Shown piece after piece: positions 1-8,535 of a stretch of 64,000 bases of DNA. The notes under the pieces are model-generated. The model ran no database searches. It saw only the letters and a program-made list of their open reading frames with translations, and had not been told where the DNA came from. Source of the DNA: Bacilli bacterium (lineage in GTDB: Bacteria > Bacillota > Bacilli > Paenibacillales > NBRC-103111); the NCBI GenBank assembly GCA_028287395.1, contig JAQBPR010000191.1, positions 20,480 through 84,479 of the forward strand, written 5' to 3'. The position numbers were made by a program, and so were the translations under genes. Positions within the stretch are counted from its first letter, which is position 1; each line of letters begins with the position of its first letter.

Positions 1-234
1 GCGCCTTTGTCTGTAGCTTATATGATCGGTTCGCATTTATCGTTGGAACAAGGGCATACCGCTTTGTTAGAGGCAATCGGTTTGACGCCTATGATCCAAT
101 TGGATATGCGCTTAGGCGAAGGTACCGGAGCTGTACTGGCCTTTCATTTTGTCGAAGCGGCGTTAAAAATTATGCGTGAAATGGCTACATTCGCAAGCGC
201 GGGTGTTTCCACACTGGAAACGGACAACAATTAA
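1..234 (+). CDS. cobT: Nicotinate-nucleotide--dimethylbenzimidazole phosphoribosyltransferase, C-terminal part
   Basis: Only the last 77 codons are present; the gene starts before the window. CobT makes alpha-ribazole 5'-phosphate from nicotinate mononucleotide and dimethylbenzimidazole, the lower ligand of cobalamin. The family signature DMRLGEGTGA is visible near residue 38 of the fragment. Its glutamate is the catalytic base in characterised CobT proteins. The fragment ends in the usual short tail after a helix rich in Ala and Met. It is 51 bp upstream of cobU in the same direction, which fits a cobalamin operon. The identification is firm; the upstream part and its regulation cannot be seen. 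Confidence 0.93.
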   Translation, partial: APLSVAYMIGSHLSLEQGHTALLEAIGLTPMIQLDMRLGEGTGAVLAFHFVEAALKIMREMATFASAGVSTLETDNN

Positions 235-285
235 CAATTCCATTCATCCATATCGCGCGGATTTTTTCGACAAGGGAGGTTTAAC

Positions 286-864
286 ATGCTTGTTTTGGTT
301 ACTGGTGGGGCGAGGAGCGGGAAAAGTAAGTTTGCTGAACGTTATACAGCTCATTTGGGGACAGAAGCAATTTATGTGGCAACCGCTCAAATTTATGATG
401 AAGAGATGCAGCGAAGGATGGAGCAGCACCAGGCTCAGCGCGATCAATCAGACTTTGCTTGGCAAACGATGGTTGAGCCGTATGAACTGATGCTTCTCTT
501 GAAGAAACTGGATAAAGAAGGCTCTGCTCCGATTGTGCTTGTCGATTGCTTGACATTGTGGCTTTCCAATTGGCTGTTAAAATGGCAGGACGATCCAGCG
601 CTGGAGATACAGAAGGATCGTATACTTCAACTCGCAGATGAGCTATTCGCAGGCTGGGTCAGTGCATTAAGTTGTTTTTCGGGAACGGTTTTAATGGTTA
701 CGAACGAGGTCGGCGATGGAATTGTTCCGGAATATCCGCTTGGACGCTTATATCGCGATTTAGCGGGAATAATGAATCAAAAAATAGCTTTGATCTGCGA
801 TCAAGTATTTCTTGTGACCGCAGGCATTCCATTGGAGCTAAAAAGCAATGCATTTCGGTTTTAA
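286..864 (+). CDS. cobU: Adenosylcobinamide kinase / adenosylcobinamide-phosphate guanylyltransferase
   Basis: This bifunctional enzyme phosphorylates adenosylcobinamide and then attaches GMP from GTP, preparing the corrinoid for the lower ligand. The 192-residue protein begins with a P-loop (GGARSGKS, residues 7-14) and carries the CobU stretch VTNEVGDGIVPEYPLGR around residues 138-154, the region that contacts the nucleotide. Length is normal for the family. The ATG at 286 follows a good ribosome binding site (GGGAGG). It lies between cobT and cbiB in an apparent operon with short gaps. Nothing is missing or unusual. Confidence 0.95.
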   Translation: MLVLVTGGARSGKSKFAERYTAHLGTEAIYVATAQIYDEEMQRRMEQHQAQRDQSDFAWQTMVEPYELMLLLKKLDKEGSAPIVLVDCLTLWLSNWLLKWQDDPALEIQKDRILQLADELFAGWVSALSCFSGTVLMVTNEVGDGIVPEYPLGRLYRDLAGIMNQKIALICDQVFLVTAGIPLELKSNAFRF

Positions 865-880
865 ACGTAGAGGAGTTTGA

Positions 881-1864
881 ATGCTACTATATTCATTTCA
901 TGAAACAGCGATGATGTTGATCGCGGCGATTCTTATCGATTGGCTTATTGGAGATCCTGCTTGGCCTACGCATCCAGTCATCTACATGGGTAAGCTGATT
1001 CGCTGGCTGGAAGGGAAATGGAGATCGCCGTTGCCATTGCAAACTAAAGCTGCGGCAGCTAAATTTCACGGGGTCTTGCTTACGCTAGTGACCGTTTTTA
1101 TTTGCTGTGGCTTGATGTGGCTGACAGTTTGGCTGTGTCGTTCAATAAATCCGTGGCTTGGTTATGCTGTGAATACATGGTTCATTTCCACTACGATTGC
1201 GATTAAAGGATTAAAAGCTGCAGCATTGCTTGTTTATCGACCTTTGCGAAAAGGAGATTTGATCGCGGTGCGTAAATATGTGGGTTATATTGTCGGTAGG
1301 GATACCGCCGTATTAGATGAGCAGGAAGCTGTAAGAGCGACGATAGAAACCGTAGCGGAGAATATTGTGGATGCTGTAGTTTCGCCGCTTTTCTACGCAT
1401 TGCTGGGTGGGGCGCCATTGGCTGTCATGTATCGCGCTAGCAATACGCTTGATTCTATGGTGGGGTACAAAAATGAGACGTACCTTCATTTTGGTTGGGC
1501 TTCTGCACGCTTGGACGATCTATTGAATTGGGTTCCAGCGCGTATGACTGGTTTGCTGCTTGTGATTTCAGCGATTCCGGGACGGACGATATCTATGCTT
1601 GGTGCTTGGAAATCCATGCGAAAGTTTGCCCATCTTCATCCAAGTCCGAATAGCGGAATTCCTGAATCTGCAGTGGCCGGTGCGCTTGGTATCGAATTGG
1701 GCGGGCGGAATTACTATGGGGGTATTGTAAGCGATAGAGCGCGTATGGGATGGCCGCTGCGCTCACTGGGACAGGATGACATCCTCTGGACGATCACATT
1801 GTTGTATCGGGTAAGTTATTTGTGGGTGGGGGGATTGCTTTGCTCGCTTTTCGTTCTAAGGTAA
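881..1864 (+). CDS. cbiB: Adenosylcobinamide-phosphate synthase, membrane protein
   Basis: CbiB joins adenosylcobyric acid to (R)-1-amino-2-propanol phosphate or a related aminopropanol, in the cytoplasmic membrane. The 327-residue protein has several hydrophobic segments and the family features DWLIGDPAWPTHPV near the N terminus, ETVAENIVDAVVSPLFYAL in the middle and GIPESAVAGALGIELGG near residue 265. The start at 881 follows GAGGAG; a second in-frame ATG at 911 is possible but has a poorer site. The 3' end overlaps the likely start of cobS by about 40 bp, which implies translational coupling. The threonine-phosphate decarboxylase that makes the aminopropanol arm is encoded at 2884. Confidence 0.94.
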   Translation: MLLYSFHETAMMLIAAILIDWLIGDPAWPTHPVIYMGKLIRWLEGKWRSPLPLQTKAAAAKFHGVLLTLVTVFICCGLMWLTVWLCRSINPWLGYAVNTWFISTTIAIKGLKAAALLVYRPLRKGDLIAVRKYVGYIVGRDTAVLDEQEAVRATIETVAENIVDAVVSPLFYALLGGAPLAVMYRASNTLDSMVGYKNETYLHFGWASARLDDLLNWVPARMTGLLLVISAIPGRTISMLGAWKSMRKFAHLHPSPNSGIPESAVAGALGIELGGRNYYGGIVSDRARMGWPLRSLGQDDILWTITLLYRVSYLWVGGLLCSLFVLR

Positions 1865-2652
1865 CCGCTTGGCGTAATGCATGCATTGCCGCATTTCAAT
1901 TTTTAACCCGCTTTCCTTTACCGCTGCGAATCGATTATACGGATCAAGTTTTTCGCAGAAGTGTTGTCTTTTATCCTTTTGTCGGTGCGGTGATTGGGTT
2001 GTTGTTAACCTTGGTAGCAGCAGGGCTTCGCCTGTGGCTTCCTGGTTTCCCGGCAGCAGCCATCCTACTTAGTCTATGGATTATGTTAACAGGCGCGCTT
2101 CACTTGGATGGCTTAATGGATACAGCGGACGGAATATTAAGTCATCGGTCACGAGAGAAAATGCTGGAAATTATGCGGGATAGTCGTGTAGGTGCAATGG
2201 GTGTCATTGTTTGCGTGCTGTATTTGCTGTTAAAGCTATCTTTCATTATGGAATTACTGGATGGTACGTGGGATCAGGCGGCTGTCTTTTTCTGCTGCAT
2301 TCCGATTTGGAGTCGTTGGTTTACCGTTTTATCGATCATTGGTTGGCCATATGCTAGGGAAGGGAGTACGGGGATGGGCGGCTATTTTCGCAGCGTTCGT
2401 TTTCGTCATTTCTTAGGTGCAACTTTAATTGCGGCTATATTTACTTTGGGTGCGCTTTGGTTAACGGGCTTCGGGGGGTACAGACTGATGCTTTATTTCT
2501 TAGGTTTTCCGCTTATTTGCGGATTATTGGGATGGGGAATTGCCCAATATTTGCATCAGAAGCTGGGTGGCTTGACAGGGGATACCTATGGAGCAATCAA
2601 TGAATTGTTGGAGCTGTTTATGCTTTTTGCTGTGCTCATAATTTGGAATTAA
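1822..2652 (+). CDS. cobS: Adenosylcobinamide-GDP ribazoletransferase (cobalamin synthase)
   Basis: CobS condenses adenosylcobinamide-GDP with alpha-ribazole or its phosphate, the last assembly step of cobalamin, in the membrane. The protein shows FQFLTRFPLP near the N terminus, HLDGLMDTADG around residue 94 (the conserved metal/substrate motif) and GDTYGAINELLE near the C terminus, with several transmembrane segments between. The start is uncertain. GTG 1822 gives 276 residues, while TTG 1840 lies a few bases after a GGGTGGGGG tract inside cbiB and may be the real start. Either way the gene overlaps cbiB. The next gene is separated by a dispersed repeat at 2664-2866. Confidence 0.93.
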   Translation: MGGGIALLAFRSKVTAWRNACIAAFQFLTRFPLPLRIDYTDQVFRRSVVFYPFVGAVIGLLLTLVAAGLRLWLPGFPAAAILLSLWIMLTGALHLDGLMDTADGILSHRSREKMLEIMRDSRVGAMGVIVCVLYLLLKLSFIMELLDGTWDQAAVFFCCIPIWSRWFTVLSIIGWPYAREGSTGMGGYFRSVRFRHFLGATLIAAIFTLGALWLTGFGGYRLMLYFLGFPLICGLLGWGIAQYLHQKLGGLTGDTYGAINELLELFMLFAVLIIWN

Positions 2653-2663
2653 AAAACGATAAA

Positions 2664-2866
2664 GAGTATGTTCAAAGAATGGTGACGTGGAGTAATGGGT
2701 GTGCTTGTAAAGTTTACGTGCCGACTTTGAAAATGAGTTTCTACCTTCGTCCATTCAAGAAACTCATTTTCAACTGAGGTAAAAGTTTTCGTAAGAAAAC
2801 TCACTTCGTAAGCATGCGCTTAAAGCACATTCATTACGCAACATAGCTATACTTTTTGAACATGTT
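2664..2866. repeat. Dispersed nested-palindrome repeat, copy R1 (MITE-like)
   Basis: This intergenic block between cobS and cobD is flanked by imperfect inverted ends of about 40 bp. Both read roughly GAGTATGTTCAAA or AACATGTTCAAA going inward and end in GTGTGCTT or ATGTGCTT. An inner perfect inverted repeat, TTGAAAATGAGTTTC with GAAACTCATTTTCAA, is also present. The same outer ends are found at 30107-30250, and the left half at 10704-10790. It contains no open reading frame of note. A non-autonomous mobile repeat is the simplest reading; it could also fold into RNA and affect the surrounding mRNA. R1 is the longest copy here. Confidence 0.75.
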
Positions 2867-2883
2867 ATTTTAGGAGGGATGAG

Positions 2884-3966
2884 ATGTTAGAGCGTTTTGG
2901 TCATGGCGGGGATGTTTGGACAGCGGAAGAAGCATTTGGCCGATCAAGGGAGCAGTTTATTGATTTTAGCGCGAATATGAATCCTTTTGGACCCCCTGCA
3001 ATAGTGAAAGAGATTATGCATCAATGCTGGCAGGATATGGCGCGTTATCCTGATCCTATTGTTAGAGAATTGCGCAGCAAGCTTGCCGAGGTTTATGGCA
3101 TTCCAGTGGAAAGTATTCTGGTAGGCAATGGTGCGGCAGAGCTGATTGATCTGATAGTTCGTGTTTTGCAGCCCCGTATTACAGGGTTGGCTAGACCCTC
3201 TTTTTCGGAATATGAAGAGGCGGTAGCGAAGACATCGGGTGGGGTATATGAGATTCCCACTTATGCAAGATATGGGTTTGAACTGCAGATGGATGATGTA
3301 TTGCAGGCGATGCAGCATTCGGATTTGTTGTTTCTCGGCAACCCGAACAATCCTACTGGACGGCTTATTTCATCCCCATTGCTGCGACAGATTATTTCGT
3401 CAGAGAAGCCGCTCATTGTCGATGAAGCGTTTATTGATTTTGTCCCCAACGAGGAGAAGAAAAGCCTTATTCGCAAAGCTGCCGTAACTAAAAATTTATT
3501 TGTCATTCGTTCGATGACGAAGTTTTATGCGATACCCGGCATTCGTCTTGGATTCATCGTAGCGCATCCAGAAGCAATTGCGCGTCTGCAGCTGCTGCAG
3601 GTACAATGGAGCGTTAATTATTTGGCGCAGCTTATAGGCAAGGCTGTTTTAGACGATGTCGAATATGCGGTGAAAACAAAGAAATGGCTGCATACAGAAC
3701 GTGCATGGCTTATTGCCGAATTACGGGCAATGGGATTAACTGTATTCCCCAGCGATACGAACTTTATTTTATTTTCTTTTTCAAAAGAAAGTGGCTTGGA
3801 TGTCAAAATCATGCAGCAGCGCTTAGGGTTACGCGGTATTCTCATACGCGACGCTTCACTTTTTAAAGGGCTGGATGCTTCCTATTGCCGCATTGCTGTG
3901 CGCTTAAGAGCTGATAATGAACGCTTGCTTGCAGAGCTTAGGCAAGGAGGAGCAGGGCATGGTTGA
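2884..3966 (+). CDS. cobD: L-threonine-O-3-phosphate decarboxylase
   Basis: This is a PLP enzyme of fold type I that makes (R)-1-amino-2-propanol O-2-phosphate, the arm CbiB attaches to cobyric acid. The N terminus HGGDVWTAEEAFG and DFSANMNPFGPP is typical of CobD/CobC and separates it from its close relative HisC. NPNNPTGR and DEAFIDF form the cofactor site, and the Schiff-base lysine is in SMTKFYAIPG (about K213). It has 360 residues, normal for the family. The start follows TAGGAGGG. It overlaps cbiP by 8 bp and is separated from cobS by repeat R1, so it may be driven by its own promoter or by read-through. Confidence 0.93.
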   Translation: MLERFGHGGDVWTAEEAFGRSREQFIDFSANMNPFGPPAIVKEIMHQCWQDMARYPDPIVRELRSKLAEVYGIPVESILVGNGAAELIDLIVRVLQPRITGLARPSFSEYEEAVAKTSGGVYEIPTYARYGFELQMDDVLQAMQHSDLLFLGNPNNPTGRLISSPLLRQIISSEKPLIVDEAFIDFVPNEEKKSLIRKAAVTKNLFVIRSMTKFYAIPGIRLGFIVAHPEAIARLQLLQVQWSVNYLAQLIGKAVLDDVEYAVKTKKWLHTERAWLIAELRAMGLTVFPSDTNFILFSFSKESGLDVKIMQQRLGLRGILIRDASLFKGLDASYCRIAVRLRADNERLLAELRQGGAGHG

Positions 3967-5524
3967 ATCTGTGAAAAAAGCGGCTCCACTGGCTGCAACC
4001 ATTATGGTGCAAGGAACATCCTCGGATGTCGGAAAAAGTATTATTACGGCAGCGCTTTGCCGAATTTTGCTGCAGGATGGTTGGCGCGTAGCTCCTTTTA
4101 AATCGCAAAACATGTCGCTTAATTCGTATGTAACTCCGGATGGCAAAGAAATTGGCCGTGCCCAAGGAATGCAAGCGGATGCTTGTCAGACGGCTGCGAC
4201 GACGGAGATGAATCCTATTTTGTTAAAGCCTAAGGGTGAAATGGTATCGCAGGTCATTGTCCATGGCAAGCCTTACAAGGATTTAGATTTTCGCACTTAT
4301 CGTGAAAGCTATTCGACAGAGGCGGAAATCATCGTCAAAGAAGCACTGCTAAGCTTACGCAGTCAATATGAAGTGATCGTGATCGAGGGAGCCGGAAGCC
4401 CTGCGGAGATAAATTTAAAGGATCGCGATATTGTCAATATGCGCTTAGCGGGTTGGGCTGATGCGCCGGTTATTCTGGTGGCTGATATTGATCGCGGCGG
4501 TGTTTTCGCTTCGATTGTCGGGACGATGGAAATTTTGCGACCGGAAGAGCGAGATAGGGTATGCGGTTTTGTGATTAACAAATTTCGCGGAGATATTGCG
4601 CTTTTGCAATCGGGGCTTGATTGGTTGGAAGAACGGACGGGCAAGCCGGTGCTGGGTGTAATTCCTTATTTGGCGAATTTACAATTGGAGGATGAGGATT
4701 CCGCTTCCTTAAATGCGAAAATAAATACCCAAATGAAGCTGGATCAATTAGACCCATCCATGCTGGATATTGCAGTCATTCGACTTCCACTTATAGCCAA
4801 CTTTACGGATTTTGACCCGCTGCTGGAAGAGGAGGACGTTACCCTTCGCTATGTTTCAACTCCGGCTGAGCTTGGCTGTCCGGATGTGATTATTTTGCCG
4901 GGAAGTAAAAATACGATCAACGATTTACTTTTTTTGCGAGAAAGTGGATTGGAGTTGGCCATTTTGCATTTTATCCAAAAGGGTGGGCGCTTGACCGGTA
5001 TTTGTGCGGGGTATCAAATGATGGGTGAAAGGCTGTTGGACCCGCTGTTGGTCGAATCGGATCGGCTGGAGTTGTCCGGGATGGGAGTGCTTCCGCTGGA
5101 AACTTCCTTTACTGCAGACAAAAAAACAGAGCGGGTTCAAGGCTATTCGCAACCAAATGAACAGGGTAGTTCCAATGACATAGAAGGCTACGAAATACAT
5201 ATGGGAGAAACCCGATTTACGGCAGTCGTAACGCATCCTTTTCGAATCCGTCTGCAGCGAACAGCAGAATCGTCAGAAGAATATCATCCCGATGGAGTGA
5301 TATCGGCCGACGGTAAGCTGTGGGGGACTTATATTCATGGCATTTTGCATAATGACGATTTTCGTCGAGACTGGCTGAACCAAATTCGTCTAGCCAAGGG
5401 ATGGCCGCCCATTGCAGGCACGCTGCAATTTCAACATCGCAGAGAAGAAGCTTTCAATCGCTTGGCAGAGCATGTACGAAATCATTTGGATATGACAAAA
5501 ATTTATGAGATGATAGAAGCTTAA
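3959..5524 (+). CDS. cbiP: Cobyric acid synthase (glutamine-hydrolysing)
   Basis: CbiP/CobQ amidates four carboxylates of adenosylcobyrinate a,c-diamide using glutamine and ATP. The N-terminal P-loop domain shows GTSSDVGKS and SQNMSLNSYVT. The C-terminal type I glutamine amidotransferase domain shows ICAGYQMMG with the nucleophilic cysteine, and later GTYIHGILHN with the histidine. I place the start at ATG 3959, after AAGGAGG, although the frame stays open for 42 bp further upstream into cobD. That gives 521 residues, usual for the family. It overlaps cobD by 8 bp and precedes the adenosyltransferase by 15 bp. Confidence 0.94.
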   Translation: MVESVKKAAPLAATIMVQGTSSDVGKSIITAALCRILLQDGWRVAPFKSQNMSLNSYVTPDGKEIGRAQGMQADACQTAATTEMNPILLKPKGEMVSQVIVHGKPYKDLDFRTYRESYSTEAEIIVKEALLSLRSQYEVIVIEGAGSPAEINLKDRDIVNMRLAGWADAPVILVADIDRGGVFASIVGTMEILRPEERDRVCGFVINKFRGDIALLQSGLDWLEERTGKPVLGVIPYLANLQLEDEDSASLNAKINTQMKLDQLDPSMLDIAVIRLPLIANFTDFDPLLEEEDVTLRYVSTPAELGCPDVIILPGSKNTINDLLFLRESGLELAILHFIQKGGRLTGICAGYQMMGERLLDPLLVESDRLELSGMGVLPLETSFTADKKTERVQGYSQPNEQGSSNDIEGYEIHMGETRFTAVVTHPFRIRLQRTAESSEEYHPDGVISADGKLWGTYIHGILHNDDFRRDWLNQIRLAKGWPPIAGTLQFQHRREEAFNRLAEHVRNHLDMTKIYEMIEA

Positions 5525-5539
5525 AAGGAGGCATTCGTA

Positions 5540-6109
5540 ATGAATATATATACGCGTACGGGAGATGCAGGACAGACTGGAATCATTGGCGGTCGCGTCG
5601 ATAAGGATGATATTCGCGTTGAAGCCTATGGCACAGTCGATGAATTAAATTGCTTTCTAGGTCAGGCGATGAGTCTGATGGAGGAAGCGAAATTTAACGA
5701 TTTACTCACTGATTTGCGGCAAATTCAACATGAATTATTTGATTGCGGCCATGATCTTGCTATCGCAAAAAGCGGCATACGCCCTTATAAGGTCTTCGCT
5801 GAAATGGTCGTTCATTTGGAAACCTTGATCGATCAATATGATGCGGAGACGGAGGATTTAACCCGATTTATTTTACCTGGCGGAAGCGCGGTTTCGTCGG
5901 CTTTACATATTTGTCGCACGGTATGTCGTCGCGCTGAGCGCAGAGTAGTTACTTTAGCTAGGACGCAGGAAATTAATGAAGAGGTGCGCAAATATTTAAA
6001 TCGCCTATCCGATTTATTTTTCACCATTGCCCGGAACGGTAATTCGCGAAATGGAATAGCTGATGTCGAATACGAACGCAGCGCTGAGGTATTTCGGAGA
6101 AAAAAATGA
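5540..6109 (+). CDS. Cob(I)yrinic acid a,c-diamide / cob(I)alamin adenosyltransferase, PduO type
   Basis: This enzyme transfers the 5'-deoxyadenosyl group from ATP to cob(I)alamin or a precursor to give the coenzyme form. The start MNIYTRTGDAGQTGIIGG is the ATP-binding signature of the PduO/Cob(II)yrinic family. Later FILPGGSAVSSALHICRTVCRRAERR is seen (residues about 112-135), containing the conserved Arg and Glu residues. The length of 189 is standard for the single-domain form. A strong AAAAGGAGG precedes the ATG. Its stop overlaps the start of the next gene in an ATGA arrangement, so the pseudouridine synthase downstream is probably co-translated although unrelated in function. Confidence 0.93.
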   Translation: MNIYTRTGDAGQTGIIGGRVDKDDIRVEAYGTVDELNCFLGQAMSLMEEAKFNDLLTDLRQIQHELFDCGHDLAIAKSGIRPYKVFAEMVVHLETLIDQYDAETEDLTRFILPGGSAVSSALHICRTVCRRAERRVVTLARTQEINEEVRKYLNRLSDLFFTIARNGNSRNGIADVEYERSAEVFRRKK

Positions 6110-7065
6110 ACTATTACGAACCCTTAGTCTATGAGATTCCGTCAGAGGAAGATGGCTGGATTTTAAAGACGATTTTACAAAAAAGGATGCACATCTCACG
6201 AACGCTGTTATCTCGTTTAAAGCAGACGGAGCAGGGAATTATGTTAAACGGTGAACGCCGCTATATCAGTGTGAGAGTAAACGTGGGCGACCTTGTCGAG
6301 GTTCGTATGCAGCAAGAGGAATCAACCGACATTTTAGCACAAAACATTCCGCTCGAGATCATTTTCGAGGATGAGCATTTACTTATTGTGAACAAAGCTG
6401 CAGGGATAATTGTGCACCCGACCCATGGGCACTACATGAATACCGTCGCGAACGCCGTTGTGTATCATTGGCAGCAAAATGGGCAAAATGTGCGTTTTCG
6501 CCCGATCCATCGACTCGATCAAGAAACGTCAGGCGTGCTCGCCATTGCTAAAAACCCTTTTGTGCATCAATGGGTATCGGAGCAAATGATCGCGCATCAA
6601 ACGAAAAAAGAATATATTGCCTTCGTTCATGGACTTGTGCAATCGGAACACGGTACAATAGACGCACCGATCGACCGTAATCCGGATCAGCCGCATTTGC
6701 GGATGATTATGGAAGCCGGCTATCCTTCCGTTACGCACTTCGAAGTGATAGAGCGTTATACGGCTTCAGATGTCACGCAAGTTAGATTATGGCTGGAGAC
6801 GGGGCGAACGCATCAAATTCGTGTACATATGAAGTCGCTCGGACACCCGTTGGTTGGCGATAAATTTTATGCTGATCCTGTTGAGGAAGCCATGACGCTG
6901 CCAACGGATCAAGCATCCATGATGATGCAGCGCCACGCGCTGCATGCAGAGAAGCTTGGATTGATCCATCCCGCTACGAAACAATGGGTGGAATATACCG
7001 CAAAGCTGCCAGATGATATGCAGGACTTTTTAAAGGCGACTGTATCTAAAGAAAGGAACGAATAA
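6106..7065 (+). CDS. RluA-family ribosomal RNA pseudouridine synthase
   Basis: This enzyme isomerises uridine to pseudouridine in ribosomal (or transfer) RNA. The 319-residue protein has an N-terminal S4-like RNA-binding region (residues about 10-75, with SRTLLSRLKQTEQGIMLNGE). A catalytic domain follows with HRLDQETSGVLAIAKN near residue 134, which holds the catalytic aspartate. GRTHQIRVHMKSLGHPLVGD is near residue 240. This is the RluD-like architecture, but the exact target uridine cannot be told from sequence. It overlaps the adenosyltransferase by 4 bp and abuts the next gene, suggesting one transcript. Confidence 0.9.
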   Translation: MNYYEPLVYEIPSEEDGWILKTILQKRMHISRTLLSRLKQTEQGIMLNGERRYISVRVNVGDLVEVRMQQEESTDILAQNIPLEIIFEDEHLLIVNKAAGIIVHPTHGHYMNTVANAVVYHWQQNGQNVRFRPIHRLDQETSGVLAIAKNPFVHQWVSEQMIAHQTKKEYIAFVHGLVQSEHGTIDAPIDRNPDQPHLRMIMEAGYPSVTHFEVIERYTASDVTQVRLWLETGRTHQIRVHMKSLGHPLVGDKFYADPVEEAMTLPTDQASMMMQRHALHAEKLGLIHPATKQWVEYTAKLPDDMQDFLKATVSKERNE

Positions 7066-7425
7066 ATGAGTTTTCAATTATACGGTTATTCTAAGTGCGG
7101 AACATGTCGAGACGCTTTAAAATCGTTACGGGCAAAAGGACATGAACTGCAAATGATAGAGTTATTTGAAACACCGCCCTCCGAAAATCAATTAAAGCAA
7201 TGGATTCAAGCCAGCGGCTTGCCTATTCAAAGGTTTTTTAACGTTTCTGGCGAAGTATACAGGGAAATGAATTTAAAAGATAAACTGCCTTCGATGAGCT
7301 TTGATGAACAAATCACATTGCTTGCTTCAAATGGAAGATTAATTAAACGACCGATTGCAGCAGAAGGCAATAAGGTAACTGTGGGCTTTAAAGAAGCAGA
7401 ATACAAAGAGGTTTGGGGGATTTAA
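7066..7425 (+). CDS. ArsC/Spx-like thioredoxin-fold protein
   Basis: This is a 119-residue protein of the arsenate reductase (ArsC)/Spx/YusI family. It has a CxxC at residues 11-14 (KCGTC) followed by the DALKSLRAKG helix. The second half contains ASNGRLIKRPI, the usual Arg-Pro region of the family (LIKRPI). These features place it in the glutaredoxin-like group. They do not tell an arsenate reductase from a regulator of RNA polymerase, and the absence of any arsenic gene nearby argues against arsenate as substrate. Its ATG directly follows the stop codon of the pseudouridine synthase gene. Confidence 0.85.
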   Translation: MSFQLYGYSKCGTCRDALKSLRAKGHELQMIELFETPPSENQLKQWIQASGLPIQRFFNVSGEVYREMNLKDKLPSMSFDEQITLLASNGRLIKRPIAAEGNKVTVGFKEAEYKEVWGI

Positions 7426-7428
7426 CGA

Positions 7429-8508
7429 TTGGCTGGTCCGCGAATAGCAGGAAATAAAAACAATCCTTGGTGGTATTTGGGAACGATTGGCGCTTTTTTA
7501 TTAGCCAAGTTTAAACTTATTATATCCTTACTGAAGCTAGGCACATTTGGGGGAACGCTGTTAAGTATGGCGATTTCCATCTGGGCATATGCTTTAATAG
7601 CTCCCTATCAATTAGCAATCGGTGTGGTTTTACTTATATTTGTCCATGAAATGGGGCATGTGATTGCGGCCAAACAAAAAGGATTGCCGACGAGCGCACC
7701 CATTTTCATTCCTTTAATTGGGGCAATGATCAATTTAAAACGCCATCCGCGTGATGCTGAGACAGAAGCTTATATCGCATTTGGTGGTCCGCTTTTAGGT
7801 ACTGCGGGTGCATTGCTTGTATTTGCTATGGGCTGGTATTGGGATTCTGCTTTATTTATTTATGTCGCATTTGTAGGATTTTTTATTAATCTAATTAATT
7901 TATTGCCGATTCATCCTTTGGATGGCGGTCGTATTTCAGTGGCTGTCAGTCGTTGGCTTTGGCTTGTCGGTTTGACGGCAGGGCTTGTGATTATTGTTTA
8001 TTTCAAGCTTTATTTGATGTTCATTTTCTGGATTTTGTTTGCATGGGATTTATATCAAAAATTTGTTCGTAAAAAGGGAAAGCTTAAACCGGAAACCACT
8101 TGGGCCACTTACGAGGTGCCCGTTGAGCCTTTACTAAATAATGGAGTTTTCATACCCGGACCCGAGCATCGTCGTGAATTGGATTTTCAAACGTATTCCG
8201 ATTTGAATGGAAAGCAAAAGGTTTTGATGATATGGGAAGAGATTGGTTTGCGAGCACAGCTCATCTTGCCAGAACAAGGCATCATTGAAAAGACCTTCAT
8301 CACTAACATAGAACGGATTTCCAAAGAAAAGGGCCCCTTTTTGTTGATTCGCTGTCAGGTCAATTATTATGTTCATCAGAACGATGCTTATTATGAAGTT
8401 TCGCCCAAGGTGAGATGGATATTCGGCTTTGCTTATGGTCTGTTGGCATTGCTGCTGATTTATATGCTGGTCCTTTCGACAAATATGGGCGTATCGATTC
8501 ATTTATAG
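7429..8508 (+). CDS. M50-family membrane zinc metalloprotease
   Basis: This is a 359-residue polytopic membrane protein. It has the M50/site-2-protease active-site motif HEMGH (about residues 73-77) and the second metal motif HPLDGGR (about residue 164, in NLLPIHPLDGGR). These two motifs on separate transmembrane segments define the family that cuts substrates inside the membrane. After about residue 210 comes a soluble stretch of some 110 residues of unknown fold and then a last transmembrane segment near the C terminus. The start is TTG 7429, 3 bp after the previous stop. It differs from SpoIVFB and RseP in lacking obvious CBS or PDZ domains. The substrate is unknown. Confidence 0.86.
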   Translation: MAGPRIAGNKNNPWWYLGTIGAFLLAKFKLIISLLKLGTFGGTLLSMAISIWAYALIAPYQLAIGVVLLIFVHEMGHVIAAKQKGLPTSAPIFIPLIGAMINLKRHPRDAETEAYIAFGGPLLGTAGALLVFAMGWYWDSALFIYVAFVGFFINLINLLPIHPLDGGRISVAVSRWLWLVGLTAGLVIIVYFKLYLMFIFWILFAWDLYQKFVRKKGKLKPETTWATYEVPVEPLLNNGVFIPGPEHRRELDFQTYSDLNGKQKVLMIWEEIGLRAQLILPEQGIIEKTFITNIERISKEKGPFLLIRCQVNYYVHQNDAYYEVSPKVRWIFGFAYGLLALLLIYMLVLSTNMGVSIHL

Positions 8509-8535
8509 AATGAAATAGGAGAGCTGGGATGGGCA

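Noticed and set aside
2652-2884. A cobalamin riboswitch between cobS and cobD
   Set aside because: The region lacks the B12-box core (GCCACTG type) and is fully explained by the dispersed repeat found elsewhere in the window next to unrelated genes.
7066-7425. Arsenate reductase as a firm function
   Set aside because: Only the general ArsC/Spx fold and CxxC are visible and no arsenic resistance gene is nearby.
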